64,000 bases of DNA from Bradyrhizobium semiaridum. GTDB lineage: Bacteria > Pseudomonadota > Alphaproteobacteria > Rhizobiales > Xanthobacteraceae. The notes under the pieces are model-generated. The model saw only the letters and a list, made by a program, of their open reading frames with translations, did no database searches and was not told the origin of the DNA. The translations under genes were made by a program, and so were the position numbers. Of the stretch, positions 62,398 to 64,000 are shown piece after piece. Where the stretch lies: assembly GCF_020329505.1 (NCBI RefSeq), contig NZ_JAGKJJ010000020.1, positions 1 to 64,000 of the forward strand, in the 5' to 3' direction. Position 1 is the first letter of the stretch. The number at the start of each line of letters is the position of its first letter.

Positions 62398-62640
62398 ATG
62401 CGAACAACAATCTCGTGCACGGCCGTCTTGCTGACGGCCTCGTTGACCGTCCTGGGCTGGCTGTCACCCGCCGTTGCCCTGACCCAGGAGGAACTCGTCG
62501 CCAGGATCGAGGCGGCCGGCTACTCGCAAGTCAGTGACATCAAGTCGACGGCTGAGGGGATCATCGCCAAAGCCACGAAGAACGGCAGGCAAGTGCGGCT
62601 CGTCATGGACAGCAACGGTCAGATCAAGGAGAGCAAGTAA
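62398..62640 (+). CDS. Small exported PepSY-like protein
   Basis: An 80-residue protein with a signal peptide (CTAVLLTASLTVLGWLSPAVA, cleavage after VALT near residue 28). The mature part, LTQEELVARIEAAGYSQVSDIK then EGIIAKATKNGRQVRLVMD, is one PepSY-like alpha/beta unit. PepSY domains in the periplasm modulate enzymes or bind small ligands. CAGGAGAG precedes the ATG at 62398. It belongs to the chromate unit, 58 bp after chrA. Confidence 0.75.
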   Translation: MRTTISCTAVLLTASLTVLGWLSPAVALTQEELVARIEAAGYSQVSDIKSTAEGIIAKATKNGRQVRLVMDSNGQIKESK

Positions 62641-63012
62641 ATGTCTACACGATACGAACACGATGGAGTCAAATGCATGTGGAGGCTGGTCATGATCGCC
62701 TCGGCAGTCGTGTTTCTGCCGGGAACCGGCGTCTCGGCGCCGGTCGATGGCGGGCGCAGATCGGTAGAGCAGAGCCCGATCCAGGACGGCGTGGCCGCTC
62801 GTCCACCGGCCGCCGAGATGCTTCGCGGCACCGTCGAGGCGATCGATCAGGGCACCGACTCGATCACCATCCGGCTGCCGTCGAAGGCCACGCAGCAATT
62901 CAAGGTTCAAGACGCTCTGCTCTTCAATGCAGTTCGCTTCGGCGACGAGGTTCAGGTCTCCGTGCAAGACATCGATGGCTTTAGAACCATCGTCGCACTC
63001 TCCGAGCGATAG
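62641..63012 (+). CDS. Small exported OB-like protein, unknown function
   Basis: A 123-residue protein with a hydrophobic export segment (MWRLVMIASAVVFLPGTGVSA). Residues from about 60 form a short beta domain (LRGTVEAIDQGTDSITIRLP, then FNAVRFGDEVQVSVQDIDG), resembling OB-fold/CusF-type small periplasmic proteins in layout, without their metal ligands. The start at 62641 follows the PepSY stop directly and has AAGGAGAG upstream; an ATG at 62677 with GGAG and a cleaner signal is a real alternative. Confidence 0.65.
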   Translation: MSTRYEHDGVKCMWRLVMIASAVVFLPGTGVSAPVDGGRRSVEQSPIQDGVAARPPAAEMLRGTVEAIDQGTDSITIRLPSKATQQFKVQDALLFNAVRFGDEVQVSVQDIDGFRTIVALSER

Positions 63013-63041
63013 CGGCGGATACGGGAACAAGGAGCAATTCA

Positions 63042-63986
63042 ATGCGACGTACACTCTCAACGATCGCCGGCATCGGCGCATGTCTGTTTGCCACTGCTGC
63101 AAACACCCAGAACATCGATTGGCGCGTTTTCACCGAACCCTTCGTCGCGACCGCCCACGCGCAGGATATCGCGTGGCAAAAGATCGACGAGACGTTGGGC
63201 CGCAAGCCTGCCGTCAGCGGCGACGTCCATCGCTACGGCTTCCCGCGGACCGACCTCTCGGTGACGCTGGATGGGGTGACGATCAAGCCGGCACTGGCGC
63301 TCGGCGGCTGGGTCGCGTTCAAGCCCGCGCATGGCGGCGTCATGGTGATGGGAGACCTCGTGCTGCTCGAGACCGAGATCAACCCGGTGATGGCCAAGAT
63401 GATCGCAAACGGGCTCGAGATCACCGCCGTGCACAACCATCTGCTGCGCGCCAGCCCCGCCACGTTCTACATGCACGTCGCCGGCCACGGCGATCCCCTC
63501 AAGCTGGCCGCGGCGATCCGCGATGCGCTGGCCGAGAGCAAGACGCCGCTGACCGCCGCGGCGCCGGCCGGCGCGCCGCCCGCCGTCGATCTCGACACCG
63601 CGCAGCTCGACCAGATCATCGGCGCCAAGGGCCAGTCCAATGGCGGCGTCTACCAGTTCAACGTGCCGCGCCGCGATCCGGTCACGGAGGGCGGGATGCA
63701 GCTCAGCCCGGTCGGACCGATGGGCGTCGCCACCGGCATCAATTTCCAGCCAACCGGCGCGGGCAAGGCCGCCATCACCGGCGACTTCGTCATGACCAGC
63801 GACGAGGTCAATCCCGTGATCACGGCTTTGCGCACGCATGGCATCGAGGTGACGGCGCTGCACAGCCACATGCTGGACGAGCAGCCGCGCCTGTTCTTCA
63901 TGCATTTCTGGGCCAACGATGACGCGATCAAGCTCGCCAAGGGTTTGCGGGCGGCGCTCGACAAGACGGCGAGCGGCAAGAGCTGA
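63042..63986 (+). CDS. Secreted DUF1259 (LppY/LpqO) protein
   Basis: A 314-residue exported protein with an N-terminal signal (LSTIAGIGACLFATAANTQ, probable cleavage near AHAQ at 40). It holds two homologous DUF1259 halves, each ending with a His-rich metal-like motif: EITAVHNHLLRASPATFYMHV and EVTALHSHMLDEQPRLFFMHF. The paired His-x-His suggests a metal or ligand site. The family is linked to chromate and stress operons; the role is not established. AAGGAGC precedes the ATG at 63042. It is the last gene seen in the chromate unit. Confidence 0.85.
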   Translation: MRRTLSTIAGIGACLFATAANTQNIDWRVFTEPFVATAHAQDIAWQKIDETLGRKPAVSGDVHRYGFPRTDLSVTLDGVTIKPALALGGWVAFKPAHGGVMVMGDLVLLETEINPVMAKMIANGLEITAVHNHLLRASPATFYMHVAGHGDPLKLAAAIRDALAESKTPLTAAAPAGAPPAVDLDTAQLDQIIGAKGQSNGGVYQFNVPRRDPVTEGGMQLSPVGPMGVATGINFQPTGAGKAAITGDFVMTSDEVNPVITALRTHGIEVTALHSHMLDEQPRLFFMHFWANDDAIKLAKGLRAALDKTASGKS

Positions 63987-64000
63987 GGCCCGGTGCATAT

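Overview
The window reads as a chromosomal segment of a high-GC alphaproteobacterium, most likely Bradyrhizobium or a close relative. Pointers are the dense high-GC coding, a rhodanese-ChrB/ChrA chromate locus, TakP-like TRAP binding proteins, DUF2865, DUF1289, DUF2059 and DUF2934 proteins, class II DAHP synthase, citramalate synthase, and several families of interspersed palindromic repeats between genes. This is inference from families; no database search was run.

Layout. (1) 1-7008 looks like the right end of a genomic island inserted at the 5' end of dusA. It is visibly AT-richer than the rest and carries IclR and AraC regulators, a SnoaL-like exported protein, a frameshifted CadC-type regulator with TPRs, a family-2 O-methyltransferase, and a tyrosine integrase preceded by helically phased CGTGTGC repeats. 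dusA follows with only a TTG start. (2) 8.2-14.2 kb: retropepsin-like protease, DUF1289 protein, membrane histidine kinase, beta-hydroxyacid dehydrogenase, VOC protein, Mrp/ApbC Fe-S carrier, a small HTH protein and a decayed second copy of the mrp 3' end. (3) 14.4-21.4 kb: a TRAP transport locus with two near-identical Tat-exported binding proteins, a two-component system, and the membrane subunits DctQ/DctM on the opposite strand. (4) 21.7-48.9 kb: housekeeping genes (moaA, gph, rpiA, gor, class II DAHP synthase, dgkA, nadE, cysS-GNAT-cimA, LOG-type hydrolase, Atm1-type exporter, psd-pssA, RraA-like, TerC) with small exported or unknown proteins. (5) 49-58.7 kb: an acyl-CoA/organic-acid catabolic cluster. 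An acyl-CoA ligase and TetR regulator diverge from thiolase, two MaoC-type proteins, SDR, acyl-CoA dehydrogenase, a TPP enzyme and a DadA-like oxidase; a palindromic operator lies between the divergent units. (6) 58.7-64 kb: small unknown proteins, an avidin-like protein without signal peptide, and a chromate resistance operon extended by three small exported proteins.

How it fits together. psd and pssA together make phosphatidylethanolamine. cimA gives a pyruvate route to isoleucine. The TetR-flanked cluster supplies activation, dehydrogenation, hydration, oxidation and thiolysis for beta-oxidation-like degradation of an unidentified acid. The TRAP locus probably imports a 2-oxoacid or hydroxyacid under control of the adjacent two-component system. 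Items most worth a second look are the avidin-like protein with an eroded biotin pocket, the phased repeats at the integrase/dusA junction, the MaoC gene cut short by a palindromic repeat, the mrp relic, and the palindromic operators near 250, 29110 and 51300. I saw no rRNA, tRNA or CRISPR array.
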